Shown: positions 1-10,922 of the stretch, in pieces
Layout of the letters: every line of letters starts with the position of its first letter
Position numbering within the stretch: the first letter of the stretch is position 1
Source of the DNA: Pseudomonadota bacterium
Lineage (GTDB): Bacteria; Chloroflexota; UBA6077; JAJPHF01
DNA length: 32,108 nt
Assembly: GCA_021325365.1 (NCBI GenBank)
Contig: JAJPHF010000116.1
Span: forward strand, 1 to 32,108
Reading direction: 5' to 3'
Program-made: the position numbers and the translations under genes
The notes under the pieces: generated by a model
Seen by the model: the letters and a program-made list of their open reading frames with translations, nothing else
Databases searched by the model: none
What the model was told of the DNA's origin: nothing

Positions 1-96
1 CGGCGCGGCTTCGTGTTCCTGCCCGACGCGCGCCGCTGGCTGGCCGCTCAAGTCGATGGCGGCTTGCCGCTGCTCACTCGCTCGTTAGAGCAGTGA
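1..96 (+). CDS. C-terminal end of an unidentified protein (5' truncated)
   Basis: An open frame enters from the left edge and ends at a TGA at 94-96, giving 31 residues beginning RRGFVFLPDARRWL and ending LTRSLEQ. The composition looks like real protein rather than an antisense shadow, and the stop lies just ahead of an independent tRNA promoter, as expected for the end of a gene. There is too little sequence to name a family. Confidence 0.45.
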   Translation, partial: RRGFVFLPDARRWLAAQVDGGLPLLTRSLEQ

Positions 97-123
97 ATAG
101 CCCTAGGCAGGTGTCCCCGATGC

Positions 124-152
124 TTGACAGTCGGGCCGCCGGGCGGTATAGT
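124..152 (+). promoter_or_regulatory. Sigma-70-type promoter of the tRNA-Gly gene
   Basis: A perfect -35 hexamer TTGACA (124-129) is separated by 17 nt from TATAGT (147-152), which matches the -10 consensus at five of six positions. The expected start near 158-160 lies about 35 nt upstream of the tRNA. Near-consensus promoters are common for stable RNA genes, and this is the best sigma-70 site in the window. Confidence 0.85.
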
Positions 153-193
153 TTGGAGCGACGGGGACGCCGCGAGTGCGCGACGCTTTCCGG

Positions 194-265
194 GCGGTCG
201 TGGTGTAGTGGCTGCACGCAATCCTCCCAAGATTGAGGCCGTGGGTTCGAATCCCATCGACCGCT
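194..265 (+). tRNA. tRNA-Gly, anticodon CCC
   Basis: The cloverleaf can be drawn by hand. The seven-base acceptor stem GCGGTCG (194-200) pairs perfectly with CGACCGC (258-264), with discriminator T265. A D arm closes on GTGT/GCAC with one wobble pair. The anticodon stem CAATC/GATTG encloses loop CTCCCAA, so the anticodon is CCC and reads the glycine codon GGG. The T arm has the standard TTCGAAT loop. The 3' CCA is not encoded (CCC follows), so it must be added after transcription. The gene is monocistronic, with its own promoter and terminator. Confidence 0.95.
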
Positions 266-268
266 CCC

Positions 269-305
269 GGGGGAACTACCCTCAACCTGTGGTAGTTCCC
301 CTTTT
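269..305 (+). terminator. Intrinsic terminator after tRNA-Gly
   Basis: GGGGAACTACC (270-280) pairs with GGTAGTTCCCC (291-301) around a 10-nt loop, giving an 11-bp perfect stem followed at once by TTTT (302-305). It begins four bases after the tRNA end. It is the only classical hairpin-plus-T-tract terminator I see in the window. Confidence 0.9.
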
Positions 306-401
306 CTTATCGGCGCTGCCGTGTGAACGGAGGGCGCAGTTCCCCAGCCGCGGTTAAGGCCCCCGCCCGGCTGAGTTCCGACCCTACCCAGGAGTGCTGC
401 T

Positions 402-2776
<2,375 letters not shown>

Positions 2777-2780
<4 letters not shown>

Positions 2781-3355
2781 CGCCGCCGCACCGCGCATCC
2801 CACTCCTGGCTGACGCCCAAGGCCCGTCTGGGCGCCAGCTCCCTTGGCGGCCGGGGCCTCATCGCCGTCGCCCCAATTCCGCGCCACGAGCTAGTCGCGA
2901 TCTGGGGCAATCGCATCATGACGACCGCCGAGATGTGGGCCTTGCCGGAGGAGCTACGGGACTTCCCGATGCAGGTCTGGTACGACATGTTCGTGGGACC
3001 GATGGCAGCCGACGAGATCGAGCCGGTCGACTACATGAACCACAGCTGCGACCCGAACTGCGGCGTCCGCGGCTCTGTCGCCGTGGTGGCCCGCCGCGAC
3101 GTGGCGCCCGGCGACGAGCTGACCTTCGACTACGGCACGACGGACACTGACCGCTGGACGCTCGACTGCGGCTGCGGCGCGGCCACCTGTCGCGGGCGCA
3201 TGACGGGCGACGACTGGCGCGACCCGGCGTTTCAGGCCCGCCACGCGGGCTACCTCTCGCTCTACATCCAGGAGCTTATCGCCCACGACCGCGACGGCAC
3301 GCCGCTCATCGGGCTCCCGCCGAATGGGGCCACGGGTCGGGAGGATAGGGGCTAG
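2777..3355 (+). CDS. SET-domain protein, probable protein-lysine methyltransferase
   Basis: 192 residues. SET proteins transfer methyl groups from S-adenosylmethionine to lysines; most are eukaryotic histone methyltransferases, but compact bacterial members exist. The hallmark motifs are visible in order: the N-terminal segment [18 protein letters not shown] (about 23-40), NHSCDPN (88-94) and GDELTFDYG (112-120), which form the active-site pseudoknot. A post-SET cysteine cluster CGCGAATC (Cys131, Cys133, Cys138) follows and probably binds zinc with Cys91. The ATG (2777-2779) overlaps the lon TGA in an ATGA arrangement, so translation is probably coupled and no separate ribosome site is needed. 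The substrate is unknown; Lon or a DNA-binding protein would be guesses. The gene converges with the next one 26 nt away. Confidence 0.88.
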
Positions 3356-3381
3356 GAGTACTGGCCGCTGGCCCCCCACTC

Positions 3382-3912
3382 CTATTGTTCTTGTTCGGGT
3401 TGTTCGGGCTCGCCCGGGCGAAACACGGGATCGCCGCCCTGGATCTCCTGGTCGGCCTCGATGATGTGCCAGGCATCGCCGTCGCGCGCGAGCAGGTAGC
3501 GGTTCTCGACGACCTGGCGCTGGTAGCCGAGGTAAGCGCCGCCGATCTGGTACAGCCGTGCCAGCCAGCGCTCGACGGTCACGACGCGGATGCGGCCCGG
3601 GCCGAGCTGCTCGATGTGGTCGAACTGCATGTCCTCCAGCTGCGGATCGATGTACTGCCCGGCGAAGCGCAGGTTGGCGATGTCCTCCTGCATTGTCAGC
3701 AGCGCCTCGCCCCCCCAGGCCTGGCTTAGCGTGTCGGTGTTGCCCGTGCGGTAGGCCACGCTATAGAGCGCGTCCGAGTTCGCGTCGCGCACCATCTGCC
3801 GGATGGTGTCCTCATCGAGCTCCAGCGTGTCCTGCGCGGCCCGGACCATCGGGGCGCTCGCCAGGAGCCCCAGCGCGCAGAGCAACAGCGACATTAGCGC
3901 GGCTCGCTTCAT
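3382..3912 (-). CDS. Secreted protein of unknown function, NTF2/IMS-like fold suspected
   Basis: 176 residues. Residues 1-25 form a signal peptide (MKRAALMSLLLCALGLL, then ASAPMVRAA before the likely cleavage site). The mature part alternates predicted helix and sheet and contains VERWLARLYQIGGAYLGYQ, then VVENRYLLARDGDAWHIIEAD. This pattern of a strand with W.I resembles the small alpha+beta NTF2-like or ARC6-IMS-like domains often found in secreted Chloroflexota proteins; that assignment is tentative. The tail is Glu/Gln/Pro-rich. The ATG at 3912 has AGGAGG about 6 nt upstream on the minus strand, so this start is preferred over the long upstream open frame that runs antisense to the PBP gene. 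It is transcribed divergently from that PBP gene. Confidence 0.75.
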   Translation of the reverse strand: MKRAALMSLLLCALGLLASAPMVRAAQDTLELDEDTIRQMVRDANSDALYSVAYRTGNTDTLSQAWGGEALLTMQEDIANLRFAGQYIDPQLEDMQFDHIEQLGPGRIRVVTVERWLARLYQIGGAYLGYQRQVVENRYLLARDGDAWHIIEADQEIQGGDPVFRPGEPEQPEQEQ

Positions 3913-3999
3913 TGCCACCTCCTTTGCCGCCCGCATTATCCGCTGATTATACGGTGGCAATCTACGGTTGCCGGCGCGTACTATACCCACAGAGGCCCG
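3913..3999. promoter_or_regulatory. Divergent promoter region between the secreted protein and PBP genes
   Basis: An 87-nt AT-richer spacer. On the minus strand a perfect TATAAT lies at 3946-3951 but has no good -35. On the plus strand TTGCCG (3924-3929), an 18-nt spacer and TATACG (3948-3953) could serve the PBP gene. The palindromic stretch GGCAATCTACGGTTGCC (3956-3972) could be an operator or hairpin. These are pattern matches only. Confidence 0.35.
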
Positions 4000-6903
4000 G
4001 TGACGCGCTGGCACGGTCCGCGCAGCGGCCCCGCGCGTGGCAGGAGTCAGTACGTGCGCCCTTCCCCCACTGCCCGCATGGCCCGCCGCAATGCGCGGCT
4101 GCGCCAGGGTCCCCGCCGGCCGCACGGCGCACGCTTCGCCGTCCTCCGCCGTGTCCTGCTGACCCTGGCGGTGGCCGTCCCCATCGTGTTGTTTGCCGTG
4201 GTATCGCTGGGTGTGGGGGTGAGCCTGGCCGCCTACCAGTCGGTCGTGCGCGACCTGCCGTCGGTGGCCGCGCTGCCCGAGCGCCCCCTCTTCAAGACCA
4301 CGGAGATCCTCGACCGCTACGGCAACACCCTCTACCAGGTCTTCGACCAGCAGGCGGGCAAGCGCACAATGGTCACGCTCGGGGAAGTGCCCGCCTACTT
4401 GATCAACGCGACGGTGGCCACGGAGGACGCCGACTTCTTCACCAACCCCGGCATCGACCTGCGCGGTATCGCGCGCGCCGCGCGCGAGGGCCTCGAGGCC
4501 GGGCGCGTGGTGGGCGGCGGCAGCACGATCACTCAGCAGCTCGTCAAGAACGTGCTGATCCCGCCCGAGGAGCGCTACGAGGTCAGCTTCAGCCGCAAGA
4601 TCCGCGAGGCGATCCTCGCCTTCCAGCTTTCCCGCACCTACTCCAAGGACCAGATCCTCGAGATGTACCTGAACGAGATCTACTATGGGAACCTGGCCTA
4701 CGGGGTAGAGGCCGCGGCGCAGACCTATTTCGGGAAGTCGGTGCAGGACCTGTCGCTGGCCGAGTGCGCGATGCTCGCCGGGCTGCCGCAGCTCCCCGCG
4801 GTCTACGACCCCTTCAAGGACCCCGCCGCCGCCCACCAGCGCCAGGCGCAGGTGCTGGACCTGATGGTCCGCCACGGCTACATCGACGCCGCCACCGCCG
4901 AGGCCGCCAAGGCCGAGCCGCTTACGTACACCACGCCCGACGCCGGGCGCATCGTGGCGCCACACTTCGTCATGTACGTCCGCGACCTGCTCGCTCAGAA
5001 GTACGGGCAGCGGGCGCTGTTCCAGGCCGGCCTGCGCGTCTACACGACCCTCGACCCGGACACGCAGCGCATCGCCGAGGAGGTCGTCGCCAAGCACATC
5101 CCGACCCTCGCGCGTCAGGACGCGCGCAACGCCGGCCTGGTCGCGCTCGACCCGCGGACCGGCGAGATCCTGGCAATGGTCGGCAGCCCCGACTACTTCA
5201 ACGCCAACATCGACGGCCAGGTGAACGCGACGATCGCCGACCGCCAGCCCGGCTCGGCGATCAAGCCCATCGTCTATCTGGCGGCCTTCCAGCGCGGCTT
5301 CGGCCCGGCGACGGTGGTCCTCGACCAGCCGACGCGCTTCCCCGACGGGCCGAACCGCTTCTACTCCCCCGAGAACTTCGACAAGCGCTTTCGCGGGCCG
5401 GTCACGCTGCGCCGCGCGCTGGGCAACTCGCTCAATATCCCGGCCGTGAAGGTGCTGCAGTACGTTGGCGTCCGCGAGGCGGTCCGCCTGGCCCGGCAGC
5501 TAGGCATCACCAGCCTTTCGGAGGACCATCAGTACGGCTTGAGCTTCACCCTCGGTGGCACGGAGGTGAAGCTGCTGGAGCTCGCCGGCGCCTACCAGAC
5601 CCTCGCCAACGGCGGCTACGTCGTCCCGACGGACCCGATCCTCCGCATCGAGGACTCGAATGGGCACGTGCTGGAGGAGCGGGCGCCGCCGCCCACCGAG
5701 CCCACGGTCGATCCACGCCTGACCTTCATGATCAGCGACATCCTTGCCGACAACAACGCGCGCCTCGAGACGTTCGGGGTCAACAACCCGCTCCGGCTGT
5801 CGCATCCCGCCTCGGTGAAGACCGGCTCGACCGACGACTACCGCGATAGCTGGACCGTGGGGTACACGCCGAGCTTGCTGGCCGGCGTCTGGGTAGGCAA
5901 CAGCGACGGCCATCCGATGCGCTTCGTGCTCGGCTCGTCGGGGGCCGGGCTCATCTGGCACGACTTCATGGAGAAGGCCCTGGAGGGCACACCGCCCGAG
6001 CCGTACCAGCCGCCCGACGGGCTCATCCGGGGCAGCGTCTGCACGGCGACCGGCTACCTGGCCGCGCCCGGCTGCGCCACGACCACCGACTGGTTCCTGG
6101 CAGAGCACCCGCCGCGGCCAGCGAACGCCCCGAAGCTGCGCGTGGCCATCGACAAGCAGTCGAACAAATTGGCGACGGAGTACTGTCCGCTCCAGAACGT
6201 GGAGTTTCGCACCTTCGGCGGCGCCCAGAGCGGCGAGGGGCCGTACGCGCCCACCGAATACTGCGACCTGCACGGCCCGCAGACGGGCCGGCCGCAGGCG
6301 CCCTGGGAGAACGCGCCCACGACCACGCCGACGCCCAGCCCTACCCCCATTCCGCCGACCGCCGTCAGCTCGCGCGTCGTGCTGGGGCCCACGCTCGCCC
6401 CCCTGCCCACGTTCACACCGCGGCCAACGCGTTCGCCGACGCCGCTCCCCCTCCCCACCGCCGTACCCACGCCGAGTCGCACCCCCGCCGCCGGGGCGCC
6501 CGTGGTCCGGCTCGTCGTTGGCCGGCCCCCGGCGACCGCCACCCCGGCGAGTGCCGGCGCGAGCCCAACTTATCATCCGTGGGCGAACCTCCCCAACGAG
6601 GTCGAGCTGACCTATCCAACCAGCGACCAGACCGTGGACGGCGTCGTGCCCATCCTGGGGAGCGCAAGTGCCCCGTATTTCGACCGCTATGCTGTACAAT
6701 ACGGCGAGGGCGACGCGCCCTCGGCCTGGCAGTTCATCGGGCCGTCACGCACGCAACCGGTGCGCGCCGGGGTTTTGGACACCTGGGACACCTCGGCGCT
6801 CCCCGACGGGCGGTACACCTTGGTGCTCTCGCTCGTCGACAGCCGCGGCGAGCAGTTCTTCGCCCGCCAGCTAGTCACAGTCCGGCACTCGGCGGCTCCC
6901 TAA
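4000..6903 (+). CDS. Class A penicillin-binding protein (PBP1A-like transglycosylase/transpeptidase)
   Basis: 967 residues. It polymerises lipid II glycan strands and cross-links their stem peptides outside the membrane. One N-terminal transmembrane helix spans about 48-76. The GT51 domain has catalytic Glu142 in ATEDADFF, then GGSTITQQLVKN and EIYYGNLAYGVEAAAQTYF. The transpeptidase has Ser419-A-I-Lys (SxxK), SLN in LGNSLNIPAVK (SxN), and Lys607-Thr-Gly. After it comes a proline/threonine-rich TPTP stalk (about 770-850) and a C-terminal Ig-like beta domain (about 865-960, from VELTYPTSDQTVDGVVP). The start is a GTG at 4000 with AGAGG upstream (3991-3994 region). An ATG at 4078 (MARRNARLRQ) is a shorter alternative that keeps the whole membrane anchor but has no ribosome site. 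It is followed 18 nt later by the response-regulator gene. Confidence 0.93.
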   Translation: MTRWHGPRSGPARGRSQYVRPSPTARMARRNARLRQGPRRPHGARFAVLRRVLLTLAVAVPIVLFAVVSLGVGVSLAAYQSVVRDLPSVAALPERPLFKTTEILDRYGNTLYQVFDQQAGKRTMVTLGEVPAYLINATVATEDADFFTNPGIDLRGIARAAREGLEAGRVVGGGSTITQQLVKNVLIPPEERYEVSFSRKIREAILAFQLSRTYSKDQILEMYLNEIYYGNLAYGVEAAAQTYFGKSVQDLSLAECAMLAGLPQLPAVYDPFKDPAAAHQRQAQVLDLMVRHGYIDAATAEAAKAEPLTYTTPDAGRIVAPHFVMYVRDLLAQKYGQRALFQAGLRVYTTLDPDTQRIAEEVVAKHIPTLARQDARNAGLVALDPRTGEILAMVGSPDYFNANIDGQVNATIADRQPGSAIKPIVYLAAFQRGFGPATVVLDQPTRFPDGPNRFYSPENFDKRFRGPVTLRRALGNSLNIPAVKVLQYVGVREAVRLARQLGITSLSEDHQYGLSFTLGGTEVKLLELAGAYQTLANGGYVVPTDPILRIEDSNGHVLEERAPPPTEPTVDPRLTFMISDILADNNARLETFGVNNPLRLSHPASVKTGSTDDYRDSWTVGYTPSLLAGVWVGNSDGHPMRFVLGSSGAGLIWHDFMEKALEGTPPEPYQPPDGLIRGSVCTATGYLAAPGCATTTDWFLAEHPPRPANAPKLRVAIDKQSNKLATEYCPLQNVEFRTFGGAQSGEGPYAPTEYCDLHGPQTGRPQAPWENAPTTTPTPSPTPIPPTAVSSRVVLGPTLAPLPTFTPRPTRSPTPLPLPTAVPTPSRTPAAGAPVVRLVVGRPPATATPASAGASPTYHPWANLPNEVELTYPTSDQTVDGVVPILGSASAPYFDRYAVQYGEGDAPSAWQFIGPSRTQPVRAGVLDTWDTSALPDGRYTLVLSLVDSRGEQFFARQLVTVRHSAAP

Positions 6904-6921
6904 CCCCAGTGGAGGCTCTCA

Positions 6922-8337
<1,416 letters not shown>

Positions 8338-8440
8338 GTGGGTCCGCGGCCCCGGCTTGCCGCGGCGTCTGTCCGGCCGCGTGGCCACGACATCGCGCCG
8401 CCTGCGCCGGCGTCACACCGGAAGGGAGTAGTGAGAGCCC

Positions 8441-8788
8441 ATGGTCGACAACCTAGAGACCCTGGACGACCTGGAAGAGGAAGGCGGCAGCCCCACCATG
8501 GCCGTGGCTGCCATCGTCGGCGCCGCACTGGTCGCCGGTGCCGCCGCCTTCATGCTGCGCCGCAGGCAGGCACCACCGCCCCCCGAGCCGGAAACCATCT
8601 CGGGCCGCGCCTGGGGCCGCGCCCGCGACCTCGCCTTCAACGAGGAGCGCACGGAGGCTGCCCGTGAGTTCCTGGTGGACCGGGTGTTGCCGGAGCTAAA
8701 GCCTGCCTTGCTCGGAATCCTCGAGGAAGTCGAGGACATGGTAGACGACGGCTTCCGACGCGCCGAGAAGGCGATCAAATCCCTCTAA
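8441..8788 (+). CDS. Small single-pass membrane protein, unknown function
   Basis: 115 residues. An acidic N-terminus (DNLETLDDLEEE) precedes one hydrophobic helix (about 20-38) ending in a basic RRRQ stop-transfer sequence, so the C-terminus is probably cytoplasmic. The rest has a proline linker (APPPPEPE) and charged amphipathic helices with an acidic VEDMVDDGFRRAEK segment. The overall shape resembles YtxH-type small membrane proteins, but I see no specific family motif. The ATG follows a purine-rich GGAAGGGAG about 12 nt upstream. It lies between the NtrC-type regulator and the rpoN region and ends just before a 42-bp palindrome, so it may be the last gene of the PBP-regulator transcript. 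Confidence 0.7.
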   Translation: MVDNLETLDDLEEEGGSPTMAVAAIVGAALVAGAAAFMLRRRQAPPPPEPETISGRAWGRARDLAFNEERTEAAREFLVDRVLPELKPALLGILEEVEDMVDDGFRRAEKAIKSL

Positions 8789-8809
8789 GCGCATCCCATG
8801 CACGCACAG

Positions 8810-8851
8810 ACACGCCGAAGCGGCGCCCCCGGGGGCGCCGCTTCGGCGTGT
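8810..8851. terminator. 42-bp perfect palindrome, probable bidirectional terminator
   Basis: The 21 bases 8810-8830 (ACACGCCGAAGCGGCGCCCC...) are the exact reverse complement of 8831-8851, with no spacer. It sits 22 nt after the stop of the small membrane protein gene and 36 nt beyond the stop of the convergent BON gene, so it can end transcription from both sides. There is no T tract on either strand. Confidence 0.7.
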
Positions 8852-8886
8852 CCCCAGGTGAGTTACCGGACGAGGCCTGGCTCGCG

Positions 8887-9312
8887 CTACGCCCCGCTCT
8901 TCGTCGCCGGGGCCGCGCTCTCCTCCTGGTCGAGCGGCTTCAGCTCGTTCACCACCTTCGTCACGCCAGGCGTGGTTTCCGCCACGTCCACAATCGCCGC
9001 CGCGTCCTGGCTCGTGCGTGGCCGCCCCCGCAGGTACATCACCCCGTCCACGGTCGTCACGTCCACGCGCCGGTCGTCGACGTCGCGCTCAAGAATACGC
9101 TTGCGCGCCACCCGCGTCAGGCGATCGTCTTCGAGCAGGCCATCGTAGCGCCGGGCGCCGCCTGCTCGTCCCCCCGAGTCGGCGGCGCCCGGCCCCGCCA
9201 CCCCCAGCCAGCGCGGCCCCGCGTCTCTCAGTCGCGCGCCCCGGGGGCCGGCCGCCCACCCGAGCGCCCAGCCGCCCAGCACGCCTAGCGCGAATCCTAC
9301 GAGCCACCTCAC
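8887..9312 (-). CDS. BON-domain protein with N-terminal membrane helix
   Basis: 141 residues. The N-terminus (MRWLVGFALGVLGGWALGWAA) is hydrophobic and is either a membrane anchor or an uncleaved signal. A Gly/Ala/Arg-rich linker leads to a BON domain at about 62-128: LTRVARKRILERDVDDRRVDV, then VDGVMYLRGRPRT and a C-terminal VTKVVNEL. BON domains are small alpha/beta modules that bind phospholipid or envelope ligands and occur in osmotic-shock and secretin-associated proteins. The start is GTG at 9312 with GGGAGG about 7 nt upstream. The gene is divergent from rpoN and shares the spacer that carries the sigma-54 promoter. Confidence 0.82.
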   Translation of the reverse strand: MRWLVGFALGVLGGWALGWAAGPRGARLRDAGPRWLGVAGPGAADSGGRAGGARRYDGLLEDDRLTRVARKRILERDVDDRRVDVTTVDGVMYLRGRPRTSQDAAAIVDVAETTPGVTKVVNELKPLDQEESAAPATKSGA

Positions 9313-9427
9313 CGTTCTGCCTCCCGCTGCTCTACCAGTCTCTTCCTTGCACTATTAGCACGCGGGTGCCCGCGCTCACCACGCGGCGGCCCGCCCGAGG
9401 AGCTCAGCAACTCGTCCTGGCGGGCGA

Positions 9428-9442
9428 TGGCACGGAAGTTGC
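9428..9442 (+). promoter_or_regulatory. Sigma-54 (-24/-12) promoter upstream of rpoN
   Basis: TGGCACG-GAAG-TTGC matches the sigma-54 consensus TGGCACG-N4-TTGC at every defined position. The GG (9429-9430) and GC (9441-9442) are 10 nt apart, as required. The expected start is near 9453, giving a leader of about 65 nt before the rpoN ATG. A weaker sigma-70 candidate (TTGTGT at 9448, 16 nt, TATATG at 9470) lies just downstream and could supply basal expression. An upstream short palindrome CGCGGG-TG-CCCGCG (9361-9374), roughly 85 nt before the start, is one possible activator site. Confidence 0.8.
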
Positions 9443-9447
9443 GTACC

Positions 9448-9462
9448 TTGTGTCCGGCACAA
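9448..9462. promoter_or_regulatory. Palindrome TTGTG-N5-CACAA over the predicted rpoN start site
   Basis: TTGTG (9448-9452) and CACAA (9458-9462) are perfect inverted repeats around TCCGG. The site covers the +1 region expected from the sigma-54 promoter and the -35 of the weaker sigma-70 candidate, a position where a bound repressor would block both. It could also be a short RNA hairpin, or chance. Confidence 0.4.
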
Positions 9463-9518
9463 ATCTTGCTATATGGGCGCGCTAGCCGCGCTACCTCGCG
9501 CCGCGGAGAGGCCCCTTC

Positions 9519-10922
9519 ATGGAACTCGACCTTAGCCAGGACACAAGTCTTCTCCAGACCGTCAAGGTCTCGCCGCGGCTGGTCGCGGCCAACTACATTC
9601 TGGAGCTGTCGTCGCTCGAGCTGCAGCAGGCGATTAACGAGGAGCTGAACGACAACCCGGCGCTAGAGCTCGTCGACATCCCCACCTGCCCCGTGTGCGG
9701 GACCGAGCTGCAGGGCAGCGTCTGTCCTCGCTGTTTGCAGCGCCAGAAGTCCGACGACGTGCTCCCGCGCAGCGGCGAGGTCACCTACGAGGAGAACCTG
9801 CAGCCGCAGCAAAGCGCCGGCGACGACGACTTCGATCCGCTTACACAGGTGGCATCCGAGCAGACCCTGGCGGAGGTCCTGCTGTCAGAGCTGGGCACCC
9901 TGCTGGACGACGAAGACATCCCGATCGCCGAGTACCTGGTGGGCAGCCTCGACGACAAAGGCTACCTGTCGTGTACGGTGGACGAGGCGGCCTACGAGCT
10001 GGAAGTGGACGTGCGTCGTGTGCGGCACGTTCTGAGCGTCCTGCAGGGCCTGGAGCCCATCGGCGTCGGCGCCCGCAACCTGCGCGAGTGCCTCCTCTTG
10101 CAGCTCGACTACCTGGCCCGCAACGGCATCGAGCAGCCGCACGCGCGCGAGATCATCGACGAGCACCTGTTCGACCTCGGTGAGCACAAGTTCGGCAAGA
10201 TCGCCCACGAACTGCACATCTCCACCGACGCGGTCGCCGCCGTCTGGAACTTCGTCAAGGCCAAGCTCAACCCGCACCCCGGGCACGGCTTCTCGCCCAC
10301 CAACGATCGCGACCGCGACACCCGCTCGATGTACATCCTGCCCGACGTCATCATCAGCCGCAAGGAAGACGACTTCGAGATCGACGTGGTCGAGTCGCGG
10401 CGCTTCTTCCTGCGCATCAACCCGATGTACGCCCAGCTCGGCAACCCGAGCGACGGCACCGCGGCGCTGAACACCGACGACCGCAAGCACGTCCAGCAGT
10501 ACGTAAGCCGCGCCAAGCTGTTCATCGCCAACATCAACCAGCGCCGCCAGACGCTCCACAACATCTCGCGCTGTCTGGTCGGTCGGCAGCGCGAGTTCCT
10601 GGCTGAGGGCGTGCGGCACCTGAAGCCGCTCAGCCGCGCCGCCATCGCCGAGGAGCTAGGCATCCACGAGTCCACCGTGAGCCGCGCCACGGCCGGCAAG
10701 TACGTCATGCTGCCCAGCGGCGAGGTCATCCCCTTCAGCCACTTCTTCACCCCGTCGCTCAGCATCAAGGACGTAATCAAGGAGTTCGTGGAGCGCGAGA
10801 ACCGGCCGCTCACCGACGCCGAGATCGCCGACCGCCTGCGCGAGAGCGGCATCAACATCGCCCGCCGCACAGTCGCCAAGTACCGCATGCAGCTCAACAT
10901 CCTCCCCTCCTCCCTCCGCTAA
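9519..10922 (+). CDS. rpoN: RNA polymerase sigma-54 factor, with zinc-ribbon-like insert
   Basis: 467 residues; typical RpoN is 430-500. sigma-54 directs RNA polymerase to -24/-12 promoters and needs an AAA+ activator such as the one encoded at 6922. Region I (1-50) has the activator-interaction pattern (LLQTVKVSPRLVAANYILEL, then SSLELQQAI). An unusual CPVC...CPRC cluster (Cys57, Cys60, Cys69, Cys72) follows and looks like a zinc ribbon in the variable Region II. The core-binding domain begins around 105 (LAEVLLSELG). The helix-turn-helix is near 375-400 (AIAEELGIHESTVSRATAGKYV). The RpoN box ARRTVAKYR is at 448-456, close to the C-terminus. The ATG at 9519 follows GGAGAGG. Transcription is probably driven by the sigma-54 site at 9428. 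Confidence 0.95.
   Translation: MELDLSQDTSLLQTVKVSPRLVAANYILELSSLELQQAINEELNDNPALELVDIPTCPVCGTELQGSVCPRCLQRQKSDDVLPRSGEVTYEENLQPQQSAGDDDFDPLTQVASEQTLAEVLLSELGTLLDDEDIPIAEYLVGSLDDKGYLSCTVDEAAYELEVDVRRVRHVLSVLQGLEPIGVGARNLRECLLLQLDYLARNGIEQPHAREIIDEHLFDLGEHKFGKIAHELHISTDAVAAVWNFVKAKLNPHPGHGFSPTNDRDRDTRSMYILPDVIISRKEDDFEIDVVESRRFFLRINPMYAQLGNPSDGTAALNTDDRKHVQQYVSRAKLFIANINQRRQTLHNISRCLVGRQREFLAEGVRHLKPLSRAAIAEELGIHESTVSRATAGKYVMLPSGEVIPFSHFFTPSLSIKDVIKEFVERENRPLTDAEIADRLRESGINIARRTVAKYRMQLNILPSSLR

Noticed and set aside
391..401. GAGTGCTG similarity to a CIRCE half-site before lon
   Set aside because: The opposite half TTAGCACTC is missing, and the bases form the ribosome site.
3955..3971. TGGCA ... 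TTGC pattern resembling a sigma-54 promoter
   Set aside because: GG and GC are 12 nt apart instead of 10. The match reflects an inverted repeat (GGCAA/TTGCC).
3913..5097. N-terminal extension of the secreted protein frame to 5097
   Set aside because: The extension is antisense to PBP motifs, and a signal peptide with AGGAGG starts at 3912.
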